Positions 63,826 to 64,000 of a stretch of DNA of 64,000 nucleotides are shown piece by piece. The notes under the pieces were generated by a model, which worked only from the letters and a program-made list of their open reading frames with translations, was not told the origin of the DNA and did no database searches. Within the stretch, counting starts at the first letter, position 1, and each line of letters starts with the position of its first letter. This DNA comes from Peronospora farinosa (Eukaryota; Oomycota; Peronosporomycetes; Peronosporales; Peronosporaceae): the NCBI GenBank assembly GCA_947646735.1, contig CANTFK010000756.1, forward strand, positions 1 through 64,000. The letters are read 5' to 3'. Made by a program: the position numbers and the translations under genes.

Positions 63826-64000
63826 CTATACGTCTTCGTCTTGCAAGTCCACCAACGAGTGCAAAACTGACTCGTCAGCGACGAATTCTAGCTCGAGACG
63901 TTGAAGTTTTGTGTTTGCCGAGTCGTCCTGCAAAGTGCTAAAGAGTGGAAGCACACCATCGTTCGTAAAGCGCAATATCGTGCGTAGCATTCCAAAACAG
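63826..64000 (-). CDS. 3' end of an unknown gene, cut by the window edge
   Basis: On the minus strand an open frame from the window edge ends at a stop at 63826-63828. It gives at least 57 residues (containing RTILRFTNDGVLPLFSTLQDD and ending SLVDLQDEDV). No family was recognised. It would be transcribed in the same direction as the SpoU-like gene, with about 200 bp between them. Confidence 0.45.
   Translation of the reverse strand, partial: CFGMLRTILRFTNDGVLPLFSTLQDDSANTKLQRLELEFVADESVLHSLVDLQDEDV

Overview
The window looks like nuclear DNA of an oomycete of the Peronosporales (Phytophthora or a downy mildew). The reasons are two secreted, GPI-anchored elicitin-like genes (a family restricted to oomycetes), short GT-AG introns of about 62-105 bp, very compact gene spacing, oomycete initiator-like promoter motifs, and a gene-poor island of decayed Ty3/gypsy retrotransposons. 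The genus cannot be fixed from the sequence. A complete rotatin (basal-body) gene suggests the lineage still makes flagellated zoospores or lost them recently. Exon joins were worked out by hand from GT-AG sites and reading-frame continuity. Every multi-exon model given keeps its reading frame through all joins, but none is supported by transcript data.

Layout. 1-2.5 kb: a copy of a roughly 1.95 kb block holding an elicitin-like gene. 3.0-6.2 kb: mitochondrial translation initiation factor 2 (minus) and an SLC25 mitochondrial carrier (plus), fired divergently from a 130 bp promoter that contains a duplicated palindromic TGACGTC element. 6.2-8.15 kb: the second copy of the elicitin block, which runs into the 3' end of an RCC1-repeat gene. 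8.1-9.7 kb: the RCC1 gene. 10.9-12.7 kb: a PDZ-PDZ-PH-PH protein. 13.0-14.3 kb: a zf-HIT protein. 14.5-17.5 kb: an inositol-polyphosphate 5-phosphatase. 18.0-24.9 kb: rotatin (7 exons). 25.1-27.5 kb: an M18BP1/KNL2-like centromere protein (SANTA plus SANT domains). 27.5-39.2 kb: the repeat island, with two plus-strand gag-protease remnants and one minus-strand RNaseH-integrase-chromodomain remnant. 39.2-41.4 kb: a membrane-anchored pepsin-like protease. 41.9-44.5 kb: a four-PDZ protein. 44.9-46.8 kb: a Cys/His tandem-repeat (WRKY19-like) protein. 46.9-48.2 kb: proline iminopeptidase. 48.5-50.2 kb: a TFIIS-N/SAM/SPT2-like chromatin protein. 50.4-52.15 kb: the mitochondrial type of tRNA threonylcarbamoyltransferase (10 exons). 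52.6-55.05 kb: an LCAT/PDAT-family acyltransferase. 55.2-56.3 kb: S-formylglutathione hydrolase. 56.4-57.8 kb: a PPPDE-PUL protein. 58.0-60.1 kb: a membrane-anchored C69 peptidase (secernin-like). 61.2-62.4 kb: an ankyrin/zinc-finger protein. 62.7-63.6 kb: a SpoU-type methyltransferase. 63.8 kb to the edge: the 3' end of an unknown gene.

Most genes are housekeeping genes in a dense, conserved-looking order: mitochondrial translation and tRNA modification, chromatin and centromere, phosphoinositide signalling, lipid and formaldehyde metabolism, ubiquitin/SUMO-type proteolysis. The accessory parts are the elicitin segmental duplication and the transposon island. The best candidates for something not yet described are: the elicitin block duplication, whose direction can be read from a captured RCC1 tail and whose upstream region carries a conserved pair of perfect hairpins; the duplicated palindromic element between two mitochondrial genes; and the TFIIS-N + SAM + SPT2 domain combination. 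No CRISPR array, rRNA, recognisable tRNA, or RxLR/Crinkler effector gene was found.
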